Shown: positions 17,301 through 24,398 of the stretch, one piece after another
Numbering within the stretch: the first letter of the stretch is position 1
Layout: each line of letters begins with the position of its first letter
Source of the DNA: Clostridia bacterium
GTDB lineage: Bacteria; Bacillota; Clostridia; Oscillospirales; CAG-272
DNA: 48,818 bases
Direction: 5' to 3'
NCBI GenBank assembly: GCA_900770145.1
Contig: CAAGJL010000030.1
Span: forward strand, 1 to 48,818
The notes under the pieces: generated by a model
The model's input: only the letters and a program-made list of their open reading frames with translations
What the model was told of the DNA's origin: nothing
Database searches by the model: none
Translations under genes and position numbers: made by a program

Positions 17301-20300
17301 TCTCCGCGTCGGAAAACGAGTAAATCCGAAGGCCGCCCTTGTCGTTTTTGGACTTGACCGTGCCGGGGCTGTATCCGAGAATCTGACGCTTGTACTCTGC
17401 CTCATTTGCAAGAAGCCTTACAGATTGCATGCCTCTCGCATTATTGAACGCCACCCACGCGTCCGCAAGTCCCCGGTTCTTCTTTTTCAGGGAGTTCAGC
17501 CCCTCCAGAGATACCAGCTCATATACGGACGGCGTGTAGTTTATCCCCTCTGCAAACCGGAAGCTCTCAATCTGCTGTTCGTTGAACGGTTTTCCGTCCG
17601 GTCTTGTTCTGCTTCCTTCCCGGTACAGCTTCAGGCTGTCAATAAAATTCTGCGCAACGATTGTATCCTGTTGCCGCCTGTCCTCTACATAACAGATGCC
17701 ACACGGTACCCGCATGCCCTCATCCTGCATGATTGTCCGGATTTTTGCGAGGTCTGTCGATTTGAAAACGTGGTCAGGGAACAGCCTCAGCACATTGTTC
17801 ATGACCGCGGTAAACTCCCGTCTTTTGGCGCAGATAGGGGAAAAGTCCACGGTACCCTGCGGGTAATCTTTGTTCGCCTTGATTGCCGTTTCGTCAGGGT
17901 CTGCCTCATAATCCGGATACCCGGAATACTTAGGGTTGAGAATAAGACTCGCAAGAGATGTTTCTGCGGTCAGCCACTGATGTGCTTCCGCTTTTGTGAC
18001 GCCCAATCTGTCCGCAAGCGCGATGGCGACTTTTTCTTTTTTCTCTTCGTCGAGAACGTCGCGCACGGAATAAAGGGAAGCAGAATCCGTTTCCGCATCA
18101 ACGTGAATCCCGCTTTCGGAGAGGGTTTCCTCCGCGCGCACCGCCTCGCTCTGATAACTTTTCACCGTATCCGCCATGGCATCCGCAAATGCGTCGCGGA
18201 TGGCGGTGACGCGGTTGATGGTATCCACGGCAACCTCCCCGAGGGTGCTGTTGGACCTCTGCCCCCGGTAGTCGCCCCGCAACCGGTCGATGATCTTCTG
18301 AAAGAAGTCCACGATTTTCTGAAGGAGCGTCCTGTCCGCCTTTGCCACCCGCGCGGAAAACCGTTCCAACACGTCCGTATCCGTGAAAATCTTTTCGGAG
18401 CATTTTGCCACCACTTCGGAGTACGCAATCTCTTTTTGCTTCGCGTCGCCAAGGCCCTTGTACTCGTCCATGCCGCGCATCCGCGCCTGTTCTGCTTCCA
18501 ACATTTTTGTCACGGATTTGTTGTCGTTCCCAAGCTCCTCGAAAAGCAGATCCGCATATTTCCGGAACAGCTCCGGGCTCTTTTGCTCCATCTCATGCAC
18601 AAACTCATGCGTAAGGGTGTAGGCAACCAGCCCCTCTCCGCGCGCCCCGGAATTTAAGTCAATATGAATGCTCCCGTCCGCGCCGAGGTAATACCCGTTT
18701 GCTGTCCCGTTCTGCCTCCCGCTTGCGGTGGATTCATATACGTAGATGTCCGCGCCGAGTTTTGAGAGCACCTTTGCCAGGGAAAGCCCGCTTTTTTGCA
18801 ACTTGTTGAGATTCCGATTCCTGACCTCCGGCACTTTGCCGTCCGTAATCCGGTATTCCCCGGGATACGCGGTTGTGCTTTTTGCGGCGGTCTTTGTAAG
18901 GTTTGCCGTTTTGTCGGCGGTCTTTGCCGCAGGGGCTGCCGCCTTGCCGGCAGTCTCCCGCACCGCGTCAATCTTCCCGAGATTGTACGCGGTTTTTCTT
19001 TGCGCTTCCGCCAGCCCGGCGGTAAATGTCCCCTCGCCGAGAGCATTGTAATTTACGCTCTTTTTGCCGTACCAATAAGCGTCCCGGAGCCCAAGGGCAA
19101 CCGAAATCAGCCCCCCGCTGTCCGTGCCGGAGGCAACCCCCAGCAGCTTGTTTGCAGTTTCTGCGCTCACGCCGAGGTCGGCGATGACGGAATACAGCAC
19201 CGCCTCCCCTTTGGTGCCGAAACTCAGATCAGAGGCGGAAACGGTCTCCCCGTTTTGCAGTTTCAGCGTCAGTTTTCCCCCGTCGGTGGACGCCACCGCG
19301 TCCGTGGCGGCAATCGTTACGGCTTCCCCGGTATCGTTGCGGACGGTTCTGCCGCCGTCGGCAGTATCAAACCGCCCGGTCAGCGTTCCGGCTTCGGTTT
19401 CGGCTGCTGCCTGCGCGACACCGCGCTGCACGTACTCCTGAACGATTTTTTGTTTCGCCCTCGCATGGCGCTCCTCCCGCTGCCCGATTTCCGAATCCGC
19501 ATTCCGGATTACTTTGTCATAAACCGCCTTCACGGAAGGGCCTTTCAGCATCTTTTGCAGGTCGATTTCTTCCCCGTTGTACTCCTGAAGCAGTTTTTCC
19601 GCGATTTTCCCGGATTTCTTTTTTGCCGTTTTTTCCTCCACGCCGTCGCTCACCATCTGCTCAACCAGCGCGTTTTCAATACTCCTGAGGTTGTTTTGGT
19701 TTCTCGCCTCGTTTACCCGCTGATTCAGGATGCCAACGTTCATCGCCGTGGGCTTTTTTACGACATTCTCCGCATAACGGGAAAGCGTGTCGTTGCCCCC
19801 GTACTCGTTTGCGGTTTCCACCGCAAGATTCCGGAGTGCCTCTGTACCTCCCATCTCCCGGATGGATTTCCCGTTCCGGTACAGATCGGCATCCTGCAGG
19901 GTGTTCCCGATGACCGCGCCCGGGGCGTTCATCATCGCTGCGGACAGAGCGCCGAGCGTAAAACTGTACGCCTGCTCTTCCAGCGTTGACCACTCCCATT
20001 CCCCGGTCATGGTGCCTTTGATAATCGTGGAGCCGATGTCCTGAATGACCTCTTCAAGACCCTCTGTGGAGGCGTCAACAACGCCGTCAAACACTTTCAT
20101 CAGGGCTCTTGTAAACCCGCTGGCGGAGGATTTCAGCCCGCTGACCAGTTTCGTTTTGTTCAGCAGTTTGGAGGCGTGTTTTCCGCCAAGCCCCTCAATG
20201 GAGCCGAGGTAATACTCCGACGCGCCTTCCCATACGCCAAGCGCCACAGACAGCGCCCTTGCCTGCCCCTTGCTCATTCCGCTGTTCAGGAACTCCCGGT

Positions 20301-21390
20301 AGTAGTTGCCCCCGGCGGAAAATCCCATCAGCGACGTACCGAGTACAGACCCCGCCGTGCCGCCGGTCATGGCGGACACCATGATTGAGGGGAGCATATT
20401 TGCCACCGTGGTTACGGTATCATACGCAATCTGCCCCGTGGAGTTTCCGAGAAACTGCCCGCCAACGTCCCCCAGATCCTCCCGCACGTATTGGGAGGCA
20501 TAGTCCATCAGCGACGGCGCGATGTACCCGTCACCGGTGCGGAACATATTCTGAACGCCGCCGGCAAACTGGTTCAGCCCGGCGGCGACTCCGAACACAA
20601 GCTGAAGCCCCATGTTTCCGTCCGCCCTGTCCGCCACTTTTCCGGCTTCCCGTTGATTCAGCACGTCGTCCATCGCATCAAGATAAGCCTTTGCCGTGCC
20701 CTTTGCCACGCTTCCCTCGTTTTCCTTGGCAAGCCAGTAGTTGTACACGGACACCTCGTCGTCGGTGAAATTGGAATATCGGTAGTCACCGACCGGCTTC
20801 TGGTCATACGACATTCTGATGGTATCGTTGTTATCACGTGAGAACGTTACAATGTTCCCTATTTCTTTGGCTCCCGTGCGATGACCGAAAATGTAAAACT
20901 TTCCGTCTGCTTCCTCAAACGTAGGGTTCTGAATTGCCGCGCCGATTCCGGCGTATTTTCCAAAGTCCTCCGCGCCGGTTGCCCGGTCGTAAAGGTCTTT
21001 GCCAAGCTGCGTTTTTTTGTAGAAATCCTCATATGCGGCGTCCGAAGCAAAAGAGGAGACGTATTGATCATAACTGTCCACCCCCTCCTGCAGTTTCTTC
21101 AGGTTTTCCAGGTAGTTTCTTGCATCCTCGTTTGATTGGTTATAAACCTTGGAATATTTTCCGACGAAATCATCCAGCCGCGTCTTGTACGAGCGGATGG
21201 TACCCCTGTCAATATAACCGCCTTTTTCAAGGGTTCCCAAAATGTCGGAAAGATCGGTGGTAGCAACCTCGGCACGTGTGCGCGCCAGATAGTCGGAAAG
21301 GGTGGTTTCGCCCTTTTGTTCTCTTTTTTTCCGGGCAAGATACCCGTCAAGCGTTTCTCCGCTTTTTTGAAGATATTCCGTGAGCGTCAT
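11356..21390 (-). CDS. Giant polyvalent internal virion protein (3344 residues)
   Basis: The largest gene of the phage. The ATG at 21390 is chosen because GGAAAGGAG lies 6 bases upstream; a TTG at 21408 is less likely. Regions seen: repeated TLTEYL/TLSDYL segments at 1-45; membrane-active glycine-rich hydrophobic stretches near 255-285 and 330-390; a zinc-protease motif HEFVH at 928-932; an unfamiliar domain with Cys1187, Cys1230 and Cys1233 (CGICYVEDRR); an ADP-ribosyltransferase-like segment with RVYHGSPAVF near 1708-1716 and GQGIYFT; a SAM-methyltransferase-like domain with DASSGLGYGT at 1965 and IISNAVLNVLP; a possible barnase-like phage nuclease region near 2150-2370; long coiled coils at 2340-2610; and a C-terminal domain resembling the large polyvalent protein-associated family (about 2830-3344). 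Short linkers of the RYSLRE type separate domains. Such proteins are thought to be packaged and injected with the DNA. Domain names rest on motif recognition only. Confidence 0.88.
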   Translation of the reverse strand: MTLTEYLQKSGETLDGYLARKKREQKGETTLSDYLARTRAEVATTDLSDILGTLEKGGYIDRGTIRSYKTRLDDFVGKYSKVYNQSNEDARNYLENLKKLQEGVDSYDQYVSSFASDAAYEDFYKKTQLGKDLYDRATGAEDFGKYAGIGAAIQNPTFEEADGKFYIFGHRTGAKEIGNIVTFSRDNNDTIRMSYDQKPVGDYRYSNFTDDEVSVYNYWLAKENEGSVAKGTAKAYLDAMDDVLNQREAGKVADRADGNMGLQLVFGVAAGLNQFAGGVQNMFRTGDGYIAPSLMDYASQYVREDLGDVGGQFLGNSTGQIAYDTVTTVANMLPSIMVSAMTGGTAGSVLGTSLMGFSAGGNYYREFLNSGMSKGQARALSVALGVWEGASEYYLGSIEGLGGKHASKLLNKTKLVSGLKSSASGFTRALMKVFDGVVDASTEGLEEVIQDIGSTIIKGTMTGEWEWSTLEEQAYSFTLGALSAAMMNAPGAVIGNTLQDADLYRNGKSIREMGGTEALRNLAVETANEYGGNDTLSRYAENVVKKPTAMNVGILNQRVNEARNQNNLRSIENALVEQMVSDGVEEKTAKKKSGKIAEKLLQEYNGEEIDLQKMLKGPSVKAVYDKVIRNADSEIGQREERHARAKQKIVQEYVQRGVAQAAAETEAGTLTGRFDTADGGRTVRNDTGEAVTIAATDAVASTDGGKLTLKLQNGETVSASDLSFGTKGEAVLYSVIADLGVSAETANKLLGVASGTDSGGLISVALGLRDAYWYGKKSVNYNALGEGTFTAGLAEAQRKTAYNLGKIDAVRETAGKAAAPAAKTADKTANLTKTAAKSTTAYPGEYRITDGKVPEVRNRNLNKLQKSGLSLAKVLSKLGADIYVYESTASGRQNGTANGYYLGADGSIHIDLNSGARGEGLVAYTLTHEFVHEMEQKSPELFRKYADLLFEELGNDNKSVTKMLEAEQARMRGMDEYKGLGDAKQKEIAYSEVVAKCSEKIFTDTDVLERFSARVAKADRTLLQKIVDFFQKIIDRLRGDYRGQRSNSTLGEVAVDTINRVTAIRDAFADAMADTVKSYQSEAVRAEETLSESGIHVDAETDSASLYSVRDVLDEEKKEKVAIALADRLGVTKAEAHQWLTAETSLASLILNPKYSGYPDYEADPDETAIKANKDYPQGTVDFSPICAKRREFTAVMNNVLRLFPDHVFKSTDLAKIRTIMQDEGMRVPCGICYVEDRRQQDTIVAQNFIDSLKLYREGSRTRPDGKPFNEQQIESFRFAEGINYTPSVYELVSLEGLNSLKKKNRGLADAWVAFNNARGMQSVRLLANEAEYKRQILGYSPGTVKSKNDKGGLRIYSFSDAEMFHLIDIIQVITDSAAVGLSLQGYTKVNEYAKAVKDTGEKLNRSLIPKGDLGYHIEGNEVVLDYDTVEGIDINSKDFFDNRNNPNVGNITIGINDLQIRAAMVSDFIDQIIPFHTGQSTLVLEEKGISAWKNYKDFQTEKDIGTGKVSRHQVNIYTEVLQVLEKEGAPITKRTFVEKFLQVCKENGLTPRFAQFLNTDENGNYVYTEGYHKLLVDFKTFAQTKTGEYLPQMPVKPIFDNAYITGLLKDYAKGQTAKESELKKSMPKVVERITNEIIRSDTDFSGRGSVSDRSSRVRQKVSENSEASGVRYSLRETDSEGERLSDEQREYFDGTKVVDANGNLLRVYHGSPAVFTEFSYQFMSRNGSSEGQGIYFTQNKDMAEGYQRNGGQLLDGYLSIKKPLSDSKITLTPVEVRRLIQAIDPTGDDVIINYDSAGGMGYPSKTWYTRALDDTVRSCMEYCDSDSEILANIANSGAGAETVLLTVKRVLGYDGYIVDGKYENSTVYVAFTSEQFKNADNKKPTSSPDIRYSLREVEPVQPKSGAWERSLTTAEAKERFPHLWDVSAEESETRNPTQVKVTVSSYRKIYRYLRQKGFHGAILDASSGLGYGTRAGIEEFGFDVEDIEPYPGKNYSPKYTDYSALDKTYDVIISNAVLNVLPQDQRDALVVKMGEMLNPGGTMFINVRGDDVLNASTKEIISKGNLEVYISNTGSYQKGFTRSELVGYLRDALGDGFTVESTDMFGKVSAIVTKDSVKQSTRETAENKKTGYSYEELISKPDMKVTVLGDTAPANRADVVALARKNAAKIGKFNAKDGSVSVYVKDAGADVILSKAGLIHSLDRRFSQNAPVTVNAGEILANSVVINELVPKNEKASACYVLIGVAGREGGSVQIVESVVNRFSNELLSMDVLYSINAKQKGTAALDAPPVFHPDYRSTISIAELLEFVNRYFPDILPEDALRHYGYTERPGGVLGESALFSDRENVSARSLLANALESVAQNETEKEKLRQYKTKIGLMEQSEKQLTATRAKIRELSFSKGARDTEQIGRLQKTATELERRISNYDRQLFNLEASAPLRNVLSRESARVQKAEAARYREALNAYKKKTAETVSDIVQKNQESRRKAAEGRNKTEMRGKVKKVVGELNAYLKENKILIGMQKIVAEALDAVNMDTVGADARVAKYDALIAKETDPDVVRELQATRDRIAEQGETLKGRLERLKTAYADIINSDDPLIANAHDEVIENKIDDVIGKVGDTSIRDMTLEQLEEVYGMYRMILTSVRNANKVFLTNKAETITQLGEAVRGQVRATGGDHAREVAALRWLKKFGWKSLKPVYAMRMIGSDTFTELYENVRSGEDAWYRDMSAAKAFREEQYKKHGYSGWDFGKRYRFTAKSGKTFEMTLEQILSLYAYAKRPQATEHLTKGGIVFDGAIEVTEKKYGVPVKYRVNTATAFNLSEEVIAEICGTLSPEQRAFADEMQAYLSEVMGEKGNEVSLALYGVKLFKEKTYFPLKSARQFLYQQNEVAGEVRIRNSGFSKATVAHANNPIILSNFMDVWAGHCNDMAMYHSFVLPLEDFNRVWNYKTETDDKAETSSVKQALQNAYGTGVNEYISTLLTDLNGGARQSGAEEIGKLMSLAKKGAVFASASVTIQQPSAICRAMAYISPKYFAKTFAQAFNFRQHRAVWEECKKYAPVAGIKEMGYFDTGMGKGSVDWLKAEAPEGLRNKIAAFLKDGSYRDEVLSKAPSMADELTWCYIWNATKALVADTTDLSGEALLTEAGRKFTQVITLTQVYDSVLSRSGLMRSKDTGMKMATAFMAEPTTTMNMVADAFVRGKRIGGKQGAKIISGAVGAVTASIVLNSLLKAVVVAWRHIGDDDDETYAEKYGKAALEDFLDNFNPLTYIPFAKDIVSLCQGYDVSRMDMDLFEDLVSALKSIDSGTKSAYQKVTAIIGAVSAFFGIPFRNIERDLRPIVQKLIGAA

Positions 21391-21408
21391 ATCTGAACTC
21401 CTTTCCAA

Positions 21409-22416
21409 TCAGTCCTTATACAGGGAATCCATCAGGTTTTTATACCCCTTTGTTTCTCCGATGCCGAAAAGGCCGTTTGTCGCTCCCACTTTGTAATACT
21501 TTCCGCCGCTCCGATAGTACAACTGGCCGTTTCGGTTGATAAGATCCCCGTCATTTTCGCTGGCGGCGGCCAATTTGGACTTGAGGGTTTCATCGGTCAC
21601 TTCTCCCTTGTTTTCAACCGTGTGCCCGTTGATCTTGAAATTATCTCCTTTTCGGGGTTTGCGCGCAAATCCTGTCACGGTTTGGGCACCATACGAAACA
21701 GCACCGGTGGTTTGGGCAACCTTCTGCCCGTCAATGCCTGTTATTTCTCCATCTTCATTCGTTTGTACTTTGTCCGGATCAATCATTCCGGCTATTCTCG
21801 TTTCCAGCCCGGCAATCCTCTCATCCTGGTCACTGTTGAATTTCGCCAGTGCGCGGTTATATTCGTCGGAATACCGGCCGTAATCGTAGGCCTGCTCGTT
21901 TTGAACGGCGCCGGTGATGTAGTCCCGGTCGGCGTTCCACTGCGCCATGGCGTCCTGCCGTTCTCCGTAACCGGTGTCGTACTTGTCCTTTTCCATCCCA
22001 TACGCATTCAAAAGGTCGGCGCCCTCCTGGTTGTACTTATCCAATGCCAGCTGATACAGCTCCGGCACTTTGTCATTCAGACCCTGCAAATACCCCTGAT
22101 AGGTCTGCTGCCCCACGGTCTGTGCATACGAGTTCCCGTACCCGCCGGTCATCGCCGAGGCCTGCCCCATCACGTCCATCATCGCCTGTTTGCCCTGGTT
22201 GACATATTGATCCTTGTATTGGTTGTACAGCGCGTCCGTATTGATGTCATAGGAGAATTTGCCTCTGTTTTTGTATGCGTCAAGCGCCAGCTGCACCGGC
22301 GCATAATTTTTTTCCCTGTCCCAATCGGCAGGTCTGGAACCGAGGACTCTGTTTTGCTCCTCTTCCAGATTCAGCAGTCTTTGTCCTTTTTTATACGGGT
22401 CGTAAGTAAACGCCAT
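21409..22416 (-). CDS. Internal virion / ejection-type protein
   Basis: A 335-residue protein rich in Tyr, Gln, Asn and Gly. The region GNSYAQTVGQQTYQGYLQGL (residues about 94-113) and the following helical YNQEGADLLNAYGMEKDKY segment are of the kind seen in internal virion proteins of gut phages with N4-type capsids. The C-terminal 100 residues look like a small separate domain (GQLYYRSGGKYYKVG). It sits between the fibre-type protein and the giant polyvalent protein, and its ATG shares a base with the stop of the preceding gene. Likely ejected with the genome; the role is inferred from position and composition. Confidence 0.75.
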   Translation of the reverse strand: MAFTYDPYKKGQRLLNLEEEQNRVLGSRPADWDREKNYAPVQLALDAYKNRGKFSYDINTDALYNQYKDQYVNQGKQAMMDVMGQASAMTGGYGNSYAQTVGQQTYQGYLQGLNDKVPELYQLALDKYNQEGADLLNAYGMEKDKYDTGYGERQDAMAQWNADRDYITGAVQNEQAYDYGRYSDEYNRALAKFNSDQDERIAGLETRIAGMIDPDKVQTNEDGEITGIDGQKVAQTTGAVSYGAQTVTGFARKPRKGDNFKINGHTVENKGEVTDETLKSKLAAASENDGDLINRNGQLYYRSGGKYYKVGATNGLFGIGETKGYKNLMDSLYKD

Positions 22417-22637
22417 TACGCCCCCTCCTTTCCTTTCGCGGTCTCGGCTTCATATCTCGCCCTTTCCGCCCTTGCCTGCGCTTCGGCAGCCTGACGCAAC
22501 CGCAGGTAATAGTTGCCGAAAATCGGCTCCAACAGGAAGGAGGGCAGCCCGCTTTCCGCAATAGCCCGCTCCACCTTTTCTTTCAGCTCCTCCACCGTCA
22601 TCGTCAACGGTTTTTCCGGTTTTTTCTCGTTGCTCAT
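22416..22637 (-). CDS. Small helical phage structural-cluster protein
   Basis: A 73-residue, charged, mostly helical protein (LTMTVEELKEKVERAIAESG, then an Ala/Arg/Glu-rich C-terminal helix). A good AAAGGAGAG sequence precedes the ATG. The stop codon overlaps the start of the internal virion protein, suggesting coupling. No family is recognised; a small scaffold or chaperone for the neighbouring ejection proteins is possible but unsupported. Confidence 0.7.
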   Translation of the reverse strand: MSNEKKPEKPLTMTVEELKEKVERAIAESGLPSFLLEPIFGNYYLRLRQAAEAQARAERARYEAETAKGKEGA

Positions 22638-22655
22638 ATCTCTCTCCTTTGATTT

Positions 22656-24398
22656 TTATTCCACCGCGGTCAGAATGCCGTTTGTAAAGGTCAGTGTTTT
22701 ATTGGTGCCGGACATTGAAAACGTATTGGAAAAGTTTGCCCCGTTCACGATCTTTTGGACAGCCTCGCAGACATCGTACCAATCCACAAGAATCCTTACA
22801 CCGTCCCGATACCCTTCCAGCCCGTATCTCCGGATTGCCACTCCCGTGCCGTTTTCCACGCGGTAAATTCCCTCGCCCGGAGAAAAATTGAACCCGCCGA
22901 TAAAGGCTTTGCCGTTCGGGCGGACATAGAAAACCGGGGTTTCGTTTTCCTTCACAAGCAGACTGGTGGAATGCTCAATCCACGCAGCAGTGGTGGTTCC
23001 CACGGTTTTGTTCAGGCTGGAATCAAATGAAACTTCATATTCGGTGGCGTCGGCCGTAAAAGTTTTGCGCAACCGCTCCGGGCTGATTTGCCACCCCCCG
23101 ATCTCCCCGGAGGTGGCTTTCATCTCTCCGGCGTGCCCGACGCGGAACGGGGCGTTCAGCCCGGTATCGCTCCCTGCCCAAAAGGCACAATCCGTTTCAT
23201 CAGATCCTGCAACCGGCGCCCCGCACATTCCGACCTTTTGACCCTTCAGCAGATCCCCGGTGATTTCAAACCCGGCAATCTTCCCGGTGGTGGCGGTGAT
23301 TTTGCCGGTGACCTCCGCCCCGGCAGCAGTCACATCCATCACGGCCGCTCCGTTGGATTTCAGCAGAAAGCCGTTCTCCGTCAGCGACCAGGAAAAAGAG
23401 GAGGCGTTGCCGCCCGTGGTGCTGACCTTTGCGGTAATCGCCGCGGCATTCTCCTCCGCCTTGGCGGAGATGAATGCGATGGACGACACATCATCCTCCA
23501 CTCCGGATTTCCAGGCGGACAGGGCGGAAAGCCCCTCCGTATTTGCCGTAATCCTGGCGGAGAGCGATTCTTCGATCTTTGCGGGGTCGTTCTCCTCGCC
23601 CCAGATGATGTCCCCCGTCAGCCGGATGCTGCCGCTGAGCGTGGCGTTGCCGGCGGCGTCCACCAGAAACCGGTTGCCGATGTTGATCGTGCCGCCCGTG
23701 ATGTCCCCGGTGATTTTTGCGCCGTAGGCGGTCAGCGTGCCGCTGGGAAAGTACACCTGAGTCGGGGTGATGTGGGCAAGCTCCGTGTTATTGCCCCAAA
23801 AGGAAATTTTGCCGGGGGTAAAGGTGGCGGCAAGGTTGCCCCGGTCGATCACCCGGTGTCCGTCCGCGTCCGTGGTGGCGGTCAGAAGCCCCACGCCGAC
23901 CCCGTATACCGGCTGTGAGTCCTCCTCATACAAAAGCCCGGTTTTGATGTAGGACTGATTTGCCACGTCAAAATCCCCGTAGTCCGAGCGGATGTTGGAG
24001 GTATAGGAATACAACTGGGTGATGCCGGCGGAGTTGGCGTCAAGCGCCATATCGGTCTTTTCCCGATAGGTGCCAAACTCGGATTTTGCCACAAAACTGC
24101 CGCCAAGTTGCAGTTTGACCTCCTCATACAACGACTCGGTAAAGTCCGCGGACTTGATGATCATGGATTTGATCGTGCTGTAACTCTTTTCCAGTTTTTC
24201 CGCCTCTGTGAGCGCGGCGTCGTCCCCCCCGGGGTCTGACCGCAGGGAGGCCCCATAGGCGCCACCCGCCGGGGATTCTATCTCGTTTAACGAGAAATTC
24301 AGCTGTTCGGTCAGCTGATAGATGTATCTGGTCAGCTGCGTAATCTTTTCGGTATCGGTTTTCCCGGTGATGTTCGGCAGGCGCAGGTTTGTGCTCAC
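22656..24398 (-). CDS. Putative tail fibre / tailspike-type structural protein
   Basis: A 580-residue protein with a helical N-terminus (LTRYIYQLTEQLNFSLNEIE), a coiled-coil stretch, and a long beta-rich, Thr/Gly/Ala-rich middle with repeated units such as ITGDITGGTINIG, ATLSGSIRLTGDI and EVTGKITATTGKIAGFEITGD. These resemble the shaft repeats of phage tail fibres and tail-associated proteins. The start codon overlaps the hub gene stop (ATGA). It is separate from the Hint-containing fibre at 8860-11268, so the virion may carry two kinds of fibre. No enzymatic motif is visible. Confidence 0.78.
   Translation of the reverse strand: MSTNLRLPNITGKTDTEKITQLTRYIYQLTEQLNFSLNEIESPAGGAYGASLRSDPGGDDAALTEAEKLEKSYSTIKSMIIKSADFTESLYEEVKLQLGGSFVAKSEFGTYREKTDMALDANSAGITQLYSYTSNIRSDYGDFDVANQSYIKTGLLYEEDSQPVYGVGVGLLTATTDADGHRVIDRGNLAATFTPGKISFWGNNTELAHITPTQVYFPSGTLTAYGAKITGDITGGTINIGNRFLVDAAGNATLSGSIRLTGDIIWGEENDPAKIEESLSARITANTEGLSALSAWKSGVEDDVSSIAFISAKAEENAAAITAKVSTTGGNASSFSWSLTENGFLLKSNGAAVMDVTAAGAEVTGKITATTGKIAGFEITGDLLKGQKVGMCGAPVAGSDETDCAFWAGSDTGLNAPFRVGHAGEMKATSGEIGGWQISPERLRKTFTADATEYEVSFDSSLNKTVGTTTAAWIEHSTSLLVKENETPVFYVRPNGKAFIGGFNFSPGEGIYRVENGTGVAIRRYGLEGYRDGVRILVDWYDVCEAVQKIVNGANFSNTFSMSGTNKTLTFTNGILTAVE

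Noticed and set aside
16045..18657. An 870-codon open frame on the + strand opposite the polyvalent gene, and similar long + frames such as 8818-11031
   Set aside because: They lie antisense to genes with clear domains, lack ribosome binding sites, have biased Arg/Pro/His/Val-rich composition and arise from GC-rich codon use on the other strand.
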